Assembly: GCF_032854445.1 (NCBI RefSeq) | Contig: NC_088302.1 | Location: 34,133,979 to 34,197,978, forward strand | Length of the DNA: 64,000 bases | DNA from: Liolophura sinensis | Lineage: Eukaryota; Mollusca; Polyplacophora; Chitonida; Chitonidae | Direction of reading: 5' to 3' | Part shown: piece after piece, positions 25,220-35,210 of the stretch | Numbering within the stretch: position 1 is the stretch's first letter | How the letters are laid out: each line of letters starts with the position of its first letter | Notes under the pieces: generated by a model | Seen by the model: the letters and a program-made list of their open reading frames with translations, nothing else | Database searches by the model: none | What the model was told of the DNA's origin: nothing | Position numbers and translations under genes: made by a program

Positions 25220-26000
25220 AAATCTGTTCTTAGCTAACTGACTAGACAGACGAAACTGAGAAAATCAAAATCGAAACAATATCCAGAAAAAACTGTCATC
25301 AACATACTATTCGGATTTGGAGCATATATCTTCTAGTAGATAAAGCTGTTGACAGGGCTCAGAAATGTAAAACAATGTCTAGGCATCTATGGAAAAATAT
25401 AAACAATTTTCAGAATAGACTGATCTTTGAACAGTATATTGGGCCATCTGATGATCACATGTACCATCGAGTATTATACAAAAGTCAATATACATTTTAA
25501 CCATAGAGCATTTCGTCGAAACGATTATGATTTATAAACAATATTTTGAGCCGAAAAGACAGATTTAACCTTTTTATGTCAAAATCCTGACCTTGAATAG
25601 GCCAAGCTGACTGTCTATTTTTCACGTTTAATACAGATTATATCCATTTTTAAACCCACCCAGCCTAATGGACCCCAGCTTGAGGCCTAAATTTGTTTAT
25701 TTACATATTCTCCCAGTTTATATTCAAGTTACCAACGCCTGAACAAAGTGAACAGAGCCCTGATTTAGACACTGTGTTCGTTTATCGCAACTAACAACAC
25801 TACTAAAATCAAAAACACTACAATGGGAAGAGATACGTTACTGTGACGATGCTAAAATATTATAAAGCTTTTTATCGAAACGATATTGACTTTTGACAAA
25901 CCGTTAATTTAAACAGGAAGCATAAAATCGTTCATCAGTGATAAGCTATGCAAGGTATCCGACAAACGCGAATGAATTTTGAATTTGAGTAACAACAAGT
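25220..26000. other. Diverged array spacer
   Basis: Parallels 20,450-21,400 in order (cataaa/cctaaacttgtttatt, aaacaggaagcataaaatcg near 25,913). No genes are visible. Parallelism with the other unit stops at about 25,960, where the TTTCGC repeat begins. Confidence 0.45.
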
Positions 26001-26002
26001 GT

Positions 26003-26225
26003 CGAAAATCCGAAAGTGAGAGACAAAAGCCCGAAGACATAAGGAGAAAACACGAAAGTGCAAAGTTTGCGACATGTCACTTTCGGGCTTTCGCTTCGTG
26101 TTTTCGGATTTTTGCCATGAACTTTCGGGTTATCAACCTTTTCCCAAGTCGAATATGCGAAGTTCTTTCTTCGCTCTTTCGCACTTTTGAAAAGGTCGAA
26201 AACGCGAAAAAGCAACGATAACTTC
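26003..26225. repeat. TTTCGC/GCGAAA-rich foldback repeat, left copy
   Basis: Made of cgaaa(a/g)-type words on the left and their reverse complements on the right. Examples are cgaaaatccgaaag near 26,003 versus ttttcggattttt near 26,100, and agcccgaag versus ctttcgggct. A second part (26,130-26,225) resembles 30,195-30,270 and ends in an aaaggtcgaaaacgcg-like stretch. It is probably a non-autonomous palindromic element. The two short ORFs through it (26,215-25,946 and 25,979-26,221) are artefacts of the repeat. Confidence 0.75.
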
Positions 26226-26545
26226 CGGCTTCTGCTGTTTAGACTTCCGGTCTGAGTGTGTTTTCAGAGTGCTGCATCAAGCTACCACTAACCCTTAGGG
26301 CGCCACTACACGAGCAAAATCAAGATTGTCAAATTATACAAGATCCAAAACCTTAGATGGTTTTTGTAAACAAAAAAGTGTATATCACTGTTTTTTCTCC
26401 TTATAGTTTTTTTTTACTTTTATAGTTCGTTACCTGAGAAATAAAAGGCAATCTTCTTAGGACATTGAAATAAGGACAACATGTTGGCATATAACACAGT
26501 CAGTTTTACCATACACTCAGTATTGCCGTAAAACAACACAAAACG

Positions 26546-26659
26546 GGAGGAAGTCAGCATGCATGAGCTGGACTTGAACTCACAGCGCCCACATTGGTGG
26601 GAGGCTAATGGGTCATAGCGCCGCGCTGGCGTGCTAACCGGTTCGTCCACTGAAGCCCT
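26546..26659 (-). mobile_element. SINE-1 head fragment
   Basis: Contains agctggacttgaactcacag, gggtcatagcgccgcgctgg and the head end (tgaagccc), in reverse. The 3' two thirds are absent. Confidence 0.8.
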
Positions 26660-27079
26660 TCGTGTGGTGTTGAAAGCCTTTTTAATGCCGTACCACTGAA
26701 ACGTGGAGGATAATTCATTTTATGTCTGACATTGAATGGGCCACATTAGTAGGCAAAGTCAGAACTTCAAGGTAGCATTTCTCCTACATTTTGCCCTGTT
26801 GTCTGTCACTACCACGAAACTCAGACGGACAGTGTTCCTCAAGGGGTCTTACTTATCACATTTAAGCATGAGTTTGAAATTTTTGCTGATACGAACAATT
26901 ACACAACATGCAATATATAGTCTTATAGGTCATGTAGTCAATGGTCTATGTTTATTTCATAATTGTGGTCTTGTTTGTGTTTCACTTAATTTTCGCTCTG
27001 TTTTACTTTTGAGAGTGCCCGCAAGTTACGAATTTTCTGTGAAGTTGTAGTTTTAATTCACTTTATCCACATGAAGAGA

Positions 27080-27330
27080 TTAAATTCAAAAACAGATATA
27101 TCCATTTCTTTTGTTTTGAGTAAAATCAAGTTTTTTTCTCTGATGAACTCTTTTTCAAATAACCCAATGAACTTTACATTATCTAATAATTAGACACAAT
27201 TCAAACAAACTGGTATTGTAATTTAAAATGTTTCATTTAATGGAGCAGATAATTAGAATCAATAAAATTAACTTTAGGCACAAAAACAGATATACGCCAC
27301 TTTTGGCGCAAAAGCAGACAAATCCTGCAC
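27080..27330 (-). repeat. Left cluster of three inverted-end motifs
   Basis: Three copies of an (aattc/ggcac)aaaaacagatata-cc motif lie at 27,080-27,106, 27,277-27,300 and 27,305-27,330. All are in the same orientation, opposite to the cluster at 29,755-29,962. Such repeated subterminal motifs are known as transposase-binding sites in several DNA transposon superfamilies; that role is inferred here. Confidence 0.6.
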
Positions 27331-27414
27331 TGTATTTTCGTAAAATGAAATGATTTCTTCTCGCAAATTATAGCGATCTTTGATGTAAGACATTGTTGTT
27401 TTGTTCCTCTTTAC

Positions 27415-27420
27415 TTTATT
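27415..27420 (-). terminator. Candidate polyadenylation signal AATAAA
   Basis: tttatt on + reads AATAAA on -, about 207 bp downstream of the stop codon of the minus-strand gene. A second AATAAA (27,626-27,631) overlaps the stop codon itself (GAA TAA ACA). Confidence 0.45.
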
Positions 27421-27626
27421 TTGTTCCATAATGTTACCATAACATAACATTAAATCAGAAGTTTCAATGAACGAGACATTTTGCGTGTGACAACCATAAT
27501 TTTAACAGAAAGGAACATTGTGGTGAACGACTTTGTTCTTTGCTACTGATACCGATGATTCCAAGCACCTTGACAGGTTCTCAGGGGTCAAACCTGAATA
27601 TCAGACCAGTAATAGAAGCACACTGT

Positions 27627-29687
27627 TTATTCACTGTCACTGTGCCCTGCGGCAAGTTGCACGCCATCATCTTGTAACAAACCTTCATAGAAGTCCTTCA
27701 CGTTCCTGTGAGCACCCATTTCCTCCAACAAAGAAAGAACATCCGTTTTCTTGTTGGTGTTGACACAGTTAACCATAGGTAAATCCAGAGGATTGAAGCT
27801 TGTCCATTTCTTCCCTTTTTTCAGGAGTGAGTGGTAGCAATATTCTCCAGCGTAGTTGGTGCGAAATCCGAGCTGGTCGCCAGAGATAAGAACAGATCTG
27901 GCCTCACTAAGTTTGAAAGAACGCGTTTGCTTCACATATTTCTTGACTTCACTTTTGAAATCAACAGCAGCCCAGTCTTCGCCATAAACATGGACACGAC
28001 CATGGTTTCTCAACTCACTGATATACTCGCCAGGGAGAGAGATTGTGTCAATTTTCCGAAGTTTTTGTTCAATGCGACCAAACACGCGGTCAGCGGGTAG
28101 AAAGCTGTGGCCTCGAATGGGGAAATAGTATTCAATGTTCATTTGGGGCTGCTGTTGTTTTCTTAAAGCAAAGAGCATTGACAGTAAATTTATATTCTTG
28201 TTTTGTCCATAGCAAGAATCACTGAAGAGGCGCAAGAGTGTACACTCATCAAGGTCTCTGTTGATGACGGTTGTAAAATAATGTCTGAGAGCTGAGGAAA
28301 TCATGTTGGAATCTTTCCTGTTCTGGTCCTCTCTCCATACAAAGAGGTCAATGTCATCCGTAGATTGCCTCTGCTTGCTGCCATGATGTCTGACCACTCC
28401 AAACACATACAGATATAACTGCCTGGAGTAGTATGCTTGGCCGACTGGTGTCTTAGGAAGTACCAAATTCTCCATAACATCAAAACAGATCGTGATGTCT
28501 TCAGCTACTTCATTGAGAATGTCGTAGAAACGCCTGCCTCGCCGACGGTGCAACATGAACATAGTGGCTTCCCTCTGTTTTTCTTGGTCAGTTAAGTCAG
28601 GATCCTTTAATTTCATCTTGAACTTAGTACATGTGGCGCACACATCTTTCACAGGTGTTCCAAATCCGAGGTTGAAATCGTAGCAAAAGATACTGTAATA
28701 CAGTGAAAAAGTAACCTGAGCATGATTTTGTTCAAGGAACAGTTTGTGCATTTTTGAAATGCTGAGATCACTGGGGAGATACTTTCTTCCAGGAGCGCCT
28801 CGTCTAGCATAGTGGCTTGCCCGGCATGTAAATGATGTAATGTGGTTCTTTATCAGCTGCTTTTGTTGTTCTCGTTCTTCATTGACACCTTTTCCACCGC
28901 GGAGTTCTGGCATGGGCGTTCCTTTCTCTAACCAGTACTGAGAAATGTTGCTCAACCGGTCTTTGCGTACACCTGAAAAGAGTCATGAATGGAAAACCAG
29001 ATTTAAGCAAAATCAGTTTTAATCGATAATCTTTCAGCTGTTCCGTAACTAGCCATCCACACCCAAACAACATCGGGTTAGTTTGTGGCCCTTGTCCGTT
29101 AATTCAAACTCTCCTTATTCATACAGTTAAAACGCCATTCAAATACAGAGGAGCCAAAATGGCCTGATATTTAGATTTCGTGAAAAACCTATGCCACACT
29201 ATGACAAAATACCTGGAAGCAATTAATTTCACTTACCAAAGATACTCATGAACGTCTCCTTGCAAACAGGTTTTTTTTCCTGGGCTTCATTCACAATGAA
29301 ATATTTGACTGAAGTGGTCCGTTGTCTTTTACGGCGGTCGTCTTTCACTCGGGACCTTTTTGCCTTGTTGATGTTCATGTAGGAAAGCAAAATTGCATCC
29401 TGTTTGGTCTTGACAGTTGCGCTATAGAATCTATCTGCACAGAAAACTACCTCACCAGGCTGTAGGGTTCCACCGAGACACCAGTTTTCGTTATGGTCAC
29501 AAGAAACGTGAGGAACATGTCCATCGCCACCATAGAGCTTACGCTTATTTTCAGCCCTTTTGGTACCGTCCTTCCTCACTCGACGCTTTCTTCCAACTGG
29601 TGACGTTACTACCCGTTCGTCAAGGCTGTCAAAATCATTCATATTTGCGCAAAATATCAATGTGTTGTCAAAACAAGCAGACAGCAT
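27627..29687 (-). CDS. Two-exon DUF7869-like protein, ~598 aa, probable transposon gene
   Basis: Exon 1 is 29,687-29,237, the intron 29,236-28,973 (264 bp, GTAAGT...TTTTCAG), and exon 2 runs 28,972-27,627. The splice joins ATCTTTG to GTGTACG, giving SIFGVRKDRLSNIS; both exons are fully open. Seen in the protein: a basic N-terminal region, C/H residues (CDHNENWC), HITSFTCRASHYAR near residues 194-207, CATC at 262-265, a conserved acidic residue in CFDVMENL near 315, SDSCYGQNKN at 401-410, and GHSFLPADRVFGRIE near 438-452. I recognise these as the hallmarks of a large uncharacterised invertebrate family (DUF7869). The spaced D, D and D/E residues would fit an RNase H-like transposase, but catalysis is inferred. 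The start could instead be the internal Met 16. The intact frame, in an otherwise decayed region, suggests a young insertion or selection. The upstream ~250 bp carries inverted end motifs; no TATA box was identified. Confidence 0.85.
28973..29236 (-). other. Intron of the DUF7869-like gene
   Basis: 264 bp, phase 1, GTAAGT donor and a ctcttttcag acceptor. Removing it restores one frame across both exons and recreates the family-typical SIFGVRKDRL stretch, which supports the call strongly. Confidence 0.9.
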
Positions 29688-29754
29688 TCACTCCACCGGA
29701 AGTGGATAACCGGCCTTCCCGCAAATCGACGAAAGGCGGTCACTGATTGGTTAA

Positions 29755-29962
29755 TCTGGATATATCGGATTTTGTGGTGAAAGTGGAATGGCGGATATCG
29801 ACTTTTGAACTAAACCCGAACCTATCAGTCTGATTAGCATGGCATATATCGTTTTTTGCCGCAAAAATAGATAGCTTGGTCTGAAGCGGTTACTATGTAG
29901 TGTTGATTTTTATAGGTTGCTCGATTTTCGCGAAAATGGCGTTTATCGGCTTTTGAACTTAA
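29755..29962 (+). repeat. Right cluster of four inverted-end motifs
   Basis: Copies at 29,755-29,777 (tggatatatcggattttgtgg), 29,785-29,814 (aatggcggatatcgactttt), 29,839-29,863 (catggcatatatcgtttttt) and 29,933-29,962 (aatggcgtttatcggctttt). The consensus is roughly ATGGCGTATATCGGTTTTTG. They lie between the gene's 5' end and the outer repeat, so they could also include promoter elements. Confidence 0.6.
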
Positions 29963-30089
29963 GCTCTTCACATGTACTGAAGACATTTTATTTAACAATG
30001 CATCTCTACAAAACGCTTAATAGTTGTTCTTTATAATCCTACCAGGACTATACCAGGTTAAACAAATCGCAGGACTGACTCAGAACACA

Positions 30090-30275
30090 GATTCGCACTT
30101 TCGTGTTTTCACCTCACGTTTTTGGACCTTTGCCTCGCACTTTCGGGTTTTCGACCTTCGCTATTTCGCATTTTCGCACTTTCGCCCTTTCGTGTTTTCC
30201 TGTTTTTGCCCTTCGCTCTTTCGGGTTTTCGCGTTTTTATCCTTTTTTATAAGGTCGAAGGTAAGAAAATGCAAG
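30090..30275. repeat. TTTCGC-rich repeat, right copy
   Basis: Runs of ttcgcactttcg, gggttttcgacc and ctctttcgggttttcgcg, ending with ataaggtcgaaggtaag. It resembles the second part of 26,130-26,225 in the same orientation. The two ORFs across it (30,024-30,317 and 30,122-30,307) are repeat artefacts rich in F, R and S. Confidence 0.75.
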
Positions 30276-30334
30276 TGCCCGCATCTGGATTCCATGGTTA
30301 TGGTTGACAAGGTTTGAGATGGTATTTACAACAC

Positions 30335-31210
30335 AACTTTATTGTCACAGCGTTTTTGGGCTTTCCTTATTAGGTCATTGGAATTTGCCCCTCCTGCATC
30401 TGGTAATTGTTGATTTAATTTTGTTAATGAACTTTGCCACTTCTCGTTACTCATGTCTACTCTACTGTTTTAGTGACTGTTGCCAAAATTACTCGTATGC
30501 CACCGTAGGCTTGTAACTATCGACAATACGCTTAAAAATTAACCAAGAAATAATGTACACAAGATACCTTAGCTGGTGTAAGCCAGTTCAGGGGAGTCTA
30601 CTTGATTGTTGCTTTTCCTTGTTCAGTAACACAGAAACATGCTTTCCCAGAGTGAGTGTATAATCTTAGCTTCATTTGACACAGTTGTTGATCCGTATTA
30701 ATAGAGTGAGAGATATTTATTTGATACGCGGTACTCAAGAATATTTCACTTATACGACGGCCGCCAGTACTATGGTGGGAGGAAGCCGGGTAGAGCCCCG
30801 GGGAAACCCACGATCATCCGCAGGTTGCTGACAGACCTTCCCACGTACGGCCGGAGAGGAAGCCAGCATAAGGTGGACTTGAACTCACAGCGACGAGTGA
30901 GAGATAAATGTCGGATATAAGCACCCAGGTGCAGTAGGGTTAAATTGATGGCCAGGCTCTGCACATTTGGGTTGGGAGTAACTCTTCCGCCGTCTAGAGG
31001 GCTTAGACACAAACCTTTTACACAGAGCATAAAACTTTCCCATAAATGTGCAAATGTATAATAAAATTGCCTATCAGCGTAAACAGTATCGCCCATTGTC
31101 TACTTACCCAGCAAAGGTTAGACTGAATCCCTCTCTGTGTCAAGCAGATCAAGTGTCCGCCATATAGTCATCCATGTCCAATCCCTTTTTGGGATGCCTG
31201 AGAACTATTT
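30335..31210 (+). repeat. K block, copy 2 (interrupted by a SINE)
   Basis: Colinear with 22,430-23,165 (gcgtttttgggctttcc, acagttgttgatccgta, gagtgagagat, ccttttacacagagcataaa, ccattgtctacttaccca) apart from the SINE-1 insertion at 30,716-30,894. Confidence 0.8.
30716..30894 (-). mobile_element. SINE-1, 5'-truncated, with 12 bp target duplication
   Basis: Tail and 3' core (atttgatacgcggtactcaag) followed by the family middle; it stops at ggacttgaactcacagcgac. gagtgagagata flanks it at 30,704-30,715 and 30,895-30,906. K copies at 22.8 and 56.3 kb carry gagtgagagatcaatgtc uninterrupted, i.e. the empty site. Confidence 0.95.
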
Positions 31211-31291
31211 ATTTGATTGGTGTTTTACGGCTTACTGAAGAATATTTCACTTATACGACGGCGGCCAGCATTATGGTGGGAGAAAAACCGA
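31203..31291 (-). mobile_element. SINE-1 3' fragment
   Basis: atttatttgattggtgtttt through gcggccagcattatggtggg, then abruptly the 48 bp minisatellite. The rest of the SINE is not present beyond the repeat. Confidence 0.85.
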
Positions 31292-31316
31292 ACTGTGTAG
31301 TGTGATCATCCGTTGC

Positions 31317-31612
31317 ACCAACAGACTGTGTCGTGATGTGACCAGTATGAGATCACTCACTGGCACCAACGGACAGTGTCGTGATGTGACCGGTATAAGG
31401 TCACTCACTGGCACCAACGGACATTGTCGTGATGTGACTGGTATGAGGTCACTCACTGGCACCAACGGTAGTGTCGTGATGTGACCGGTATGAGGTCACT
31501 CACTGGCACCAACGGACAGTGTCATGATGTGGACCGGTATGAGGTCACTCACTGGCACCAACGGACAGTGTCGTGATGTGACTGGTATGAGGTCACTCAC
31601 TGGCACCAACGG
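31317..31612 (+). repeat. 48 bp minisatellite, six copies
   Basis: Unit starts at gtgtcgtgatgtgacc (31,328, 31,376, 31,424 and on) and ends in actggcaccaacggaca. One copy is short by 3 bp and one carries a 1 bp insertion. The unit length is divisible by three, so frames stay open on both strands (translated repeat CRDVTGMRSLTGTNG), which explains the ORFs here. Confidence 0.95.
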
Positions 31613-31616
31613 GTAA

Positions 31617-31835
31617 AACACTTGCTTGCTGCGAGTGTTTGACCTTTACCAAAAGGACGTCGTGTGTTCAAATTTATCTCTTGGCCCTCGATGTTTCTCA
31701 AGTACATGTGCCATGCGAATGGCCGTGGTTTACGTCTGGCACTTTAATTTCTTCCACCCATAAATATGACCTTATAAATACCAATGAAAAGTTATTTAGT
31801 ATCATATTAAAACACCAATCAAATAAATTAATAAA
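31617..31835 (+). mobile_element. Degenerate SINE-like element
   Basis: A tRNA-like stretch with a B-box-like gtgttcaaattta (about 31,663), then gtgccatgcgaatggccgtgg and a final aaaacaccaatcaaataaat tail, which is the SINE-1 3' terminus. The middle is lost or diverged. Confidence 0.5.
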
Positions 31836-31954
31836 AACATCTTTCACCGCACAAGCCTCAGCATACATGGGAAATGAACATCTAGGCGTCGAAAAAGACA
31901 TTCGTATACAAGTCGTCAGGGCAAAAAATGCTTCCAGAACTGTTGCAAGGATCT

Positions 31955-32960
31955 GGAAGATGTTTTAGCGTTACAAGCGGGAAGAAACGTGGGATTTGCT
32001 TACTGATTGTACACGTCCACGATTGGCTTAGACGTTGGTATACAGACCAGCATGTCATGTGTAACATCATAGATGGCGCCTCTTGTAGTATGAGATCCTT
32101 ACATTTTAACGGGAAAGGCGCAATTGTCCGTTACTTTTGAATCACAGTCTGTTCGGTTAAGGTCTGTAACGCTCGTAATTTTTTTCGAACTGTATCTAAT
32201 ATAGCTTAACCTGGGGCTAGGGGCTGTAAAGGCAGCCATGCTCATGACCACTGCATGGTGCCTTTATGAACAGTTGCAAACAAAGCGCGACTGAGATACC
32301 TTGCTTAATTATTGTTTGACCTGGAACTCATTCATGGACTACGAATTTGAACTTTGATACGGAATTCATGCCTGGAATATTCACTGTCTGCCCAGCATCA
32401 TTGAAAACTGATGACCGCTTCTCTCTTGTGTGTTACCGGTTTTATTTCCTAAAGGTATAATTTCTTACATACCTTTGTCTTTGGGAGGTAGTGTTAAACG
32501 TTGTTTTGGAAATGGATCTTGCGATTATCGACTTAGAACGCCCTTTACGGACTACGGATGGTGTACGAATGTCGGACATGACGCTTATACTCTATAGGTG
32601 GCTGCCTGTCAAATTTCATTCCTCTTTGAAAGAGCCCATGTAACAAGGCAGAATTTCCTGTGATCCAATCCAACATTAAATGATCGCCTTACTTCTTAAA
32701 TATCAACTAAAACCCTGTCCTGTGTTGACCAATTTCACAGTAATACATTTCTTATAAAGTTGGCAAATCTGTCGGATAACTTGACGATTAAATCACAAGG
32801 TCATTGTACAGTCAGCTTACTCAATCCTAACAATGGTGTCCGATTAGGTCATGTCTCTTAAAAGGGAAATTTAACCCTCTGCAGACAACTTCTTAGCAAT
32901 TCATTCAAAGGGAAGGGAATTTTGTTAGGAGAGTCTGTGCTAGGTAAGTGTCACAAAAAA
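31955..32960 (+). repeat. P block, plus copy 1
   Basis: Starts aaggatctggaagatg, matching 51,675, then attgtacacgtccacgattgg. After unmatched sequence (about 32,120-32,560) it resumes with ctctataggtggctgcctgtc, cataaagttggcaaatctgtcgg and tcctaacaatggtgtccgatta. The frame is broken. Confidence 0.65.
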
Positions 32961-33360
32961 AGCAAAACTCGATCCAGTGGTGTGTAATTCTGTACTTAGC
33001 TTTATTACTTGTGTTATCTTTATTTATTTACTTATATTCTTGATTCGTGATTTACTACCCCCTAAAGATTGATTTCATTTGTTTATGACGGTTGGGTTTC
33101 AAGCGTCTGGACGAAACAATGCCATTCAACTAATTCATTATTGATTAACCGTCTGTTCCAAAGCGTATACTGTTCCAAAACCCTTTAAAGATGGAAATGA
33201 AGATGAAAACGTGTTCCGTCATTGTTAGATGTGTCTTGCTTTAAGAGAAATTGTGTCTCAGTTCGGCAGTCAATTACATGAGGAATGACATCTGACTGAG
33301 TGGAGAAATCTGCCTGAAGACTGTTTGGAGGAAACAACAGTCCTCATCCTTGTCTTGTCC
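32961..33360 (+). repeat. R block, plus copy 3 with its upstream spacer
   Basis: Nearly colinear with 42,120-42,510: gtggtgtgtaattctgtactt, ttgattcgtgatttactac, gattaaccgtctgttcca, acatgaggaatgacatctgac and tgtcttgtccttggtgaatat. This is one of the best-preserved paralog pairs in the window. Confidence 0.85.
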
Positions 33361-33649
33361 TTGGTGAATATGTTAAAGCGTAAATCTTTGTTCGCAGACA
33401 AGTAATTGATTTAAAACAGGTAAAACCAAGAAAACAAAAATAGAAAAGCAGACATAAACATTGCCCCAAACATCTGTAAAAAAATCAAGAAGCCTTCGAG
33501 AAGTTTGCTCTTGGCTATGTGAGCTGATCAAGCCCATGCACATGTGAGTGTTACGAAGCCCGTCTTTAAACATTGTATTAAATTTTTTTTATTTCTTCCC
33601 GAGTGATTGTCTCATTTACATTTTCCGATTTGTTCACGTTATAGCCCGC

Positions 33650-33954
33650 TGTTTAATTTAGTTCAACGTTCTCGAAGCTTCGGTGTTTTTGAGTTCAGTG
33701 TCATTGTACATAGGGAGTGTATTCTGAACATCCCATCCGGATTTGGACGCTGTAGGACACTATTTATATATCTGTAATTATTTGTATTGTTTTCTATACT
33801 ATTGTCAGTTGTATTATATGTCTATTTTGTTAAAATTTATGTATTGAACTTATTCAAGCGTCTTCGTGTTTCTTTGTTTGATCTTGTGTAAGGCGTGTCG
33901 CTTAAACAGGCCGGTTATTTCTCATCTTTACACTCCGATAGTGATACCCTTACA
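33650..33954 (+). mobile_element. T repeat, copy 2, internally deleted
   Basis: Starts tgtttaatttag and ends gatacccttaca. The middle ~550 bp of the 40 kb copy is missing. The flank 33,550-33,649 (tgttacgaagcccgtctt...) matches, in reverse, the flank of copy 1 (2,511-2,625). Confidence 0.65.
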
Positions 33955-33959
33955 GTGAG

Positions 33960-35210
33960 ATATCTACAATTATGAGAAAATCAATAAATATTTTAACGTT
34001 GTAATGCACTTCGTCGAAACGGTAATGGATCAAACACACAGTTTTGAATGGGAAGGCAGATTTACTGCTTTGGAGGCCTTGCGGACTGTCTACTTTTCTC
34101 TTTTATATTAGAAAGTATTTTCGCTCTAAATGATCTGAGAGTATACCGGACACACCCTTAAGCCTTAACTTGATTGTTATTCACATATTCTCTTGGATTA
34201 ATAATAATGGCTTTTTTATCGACGAAGAGCTATTTATTTTGAAGCTGTGTGAATTTTAATGGCTTTATGAATGTGATAACAGCCCTTTACCTTCTCCTGC
34301 AAATTATAAAGACGTTTTCCTGAGGTTAATGTCAGGAGCACAATGGGCATCCCAAAATTTACATACGTAGATTATAATTGGATAGTTGCGCAATATGTAG
34401 AATTAAATCGCACACCAAAAAGTGCCTATATTGTCTGTTATACGTGTCAGTGTAACTTTCTATGACTTAGGCTAAAGCTTTTTAAATGCCAACTAAAACG
34501 TATGGAAAGACGAACACTAATAATACGGCCTAAAACAACCTATGGTGTGTGAAGAAATAATCTCTGCAAATTGCATAAATTCAGAAAGTAGCTTTTCTTG
34601 CACAACTGCCTAACAGCAGAATTAATTAAGATGAAATGAAGAAAGAGTCTTTGTTTCCACTGTATGTCGTTGGACTACCAACCCCATCTAAAGGATTCCT
34701 GTAATTGCGATGACGATTTATGTGCAAACGTGGGTCAAGTAAGTTTGGTGACGCGTCGCCATTGCGCAGAAAAATGTAACTATTATAAGGCCTTGTGGAC
34801 TGTCTACTTCTCTTTGTCAGTGCAGATTCTAAACTCATGAACAGAGAGTACTTGACACACCTTTAGACCTGAACTTGTTTATTCAGTATTCTTCCGGGTT
34901 AGTTATAAATCACTTTTCTCATTGGTAAAGAGTCTACCATTCTGAAGCAATATTGATTTAAATGGTTTCATATTGCAAGAACAGCCATTTATCATTTGCA
35001 AATAATAAAGACGTCATGATGTGAATAGTCTCAGAAGCACAAAGGACACGCAAAAATTTGTGTAAGTTATATAAAGAACAGTATAACGGCATAACTGTAT
35101 AAATCGGGTATGTAGGTTTTAATTGGACACATGCATAAAATGTATAAAAATAACACAGAAAGAAAAATGGTTATGCTATTGTTGTCTATTATATGTAACC
35201 TGCGAAGGCC
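33960..35210 (+). repeat. Unit A segment, paralog of 42,690-43,470
   Basis: Matches in order: aaatcaataaatattttaacg, tggtgtgtgaagaaa, gcagaattaatta, gagtctttgtttccactg, tggacacatgcataaaat and ttgttgtctattatatgtaa, ending in cctgcgaaggcc at 35,199-35,210, where the LINE begins. Small ORFs across it are not conserved. Confidence 0.8.

Larger units (their letters stand above)
27066..29976 (-). mobile_element. Putative DNA transposon carrying the DUF7869-like gene, ~2.9 kb
   Basis: Left end (27,066-27,107) and right end (29,934-29,976) form an imperfect inverted repeat. In outward-to-inward order both read gaagag, (a/c)ttaa(a/g)ttcaaaa, then a gata(t/a)a...cc(attt) stretch; about 30 of 36 positions agree with one gap. 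The intact two-exon gene lies wholly between the ends, on the minus strand. Additional copies of the same ~25 bp motif lie inside each end, always in inverted orientation between the two sides. I could not define a target-site duplication, so the exact termini are uncertain. Paralogous array copies (21.4-22.4 kb) lack a counterpart of this stretch, consistent with insertion. The alternative is a captured host gene with coincidental inverted motifs. Confidence 0.6.

Noticed and set aside
27533-28225. Plus-strand ORFs of 60-89 codons
   Set aside because: Antisense shadows of exon 2 of the DUF7869-like gene.
28879-29073. 64-codon minus ORF overlapping the intron
   Set aside because: Lies mostly in the intron and out of frame with the spliced protein.
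29417-29746. 109-codon plus-strand ORF
   Set aside because: Antisense to exon 1 of the minus-strand gene; a shadow frame.
30024-30317. 97-codon ORF rich in phenylalanine and serine
   Set aside because: Translation of the TTTCGC repeat.
31271-31484. ORFs with repeated SLTGTNG or PVSDLIPVTS units
   Set aside because: By-product of a 48 bp tandem repeat whose length is divisible by three, open on both strands.
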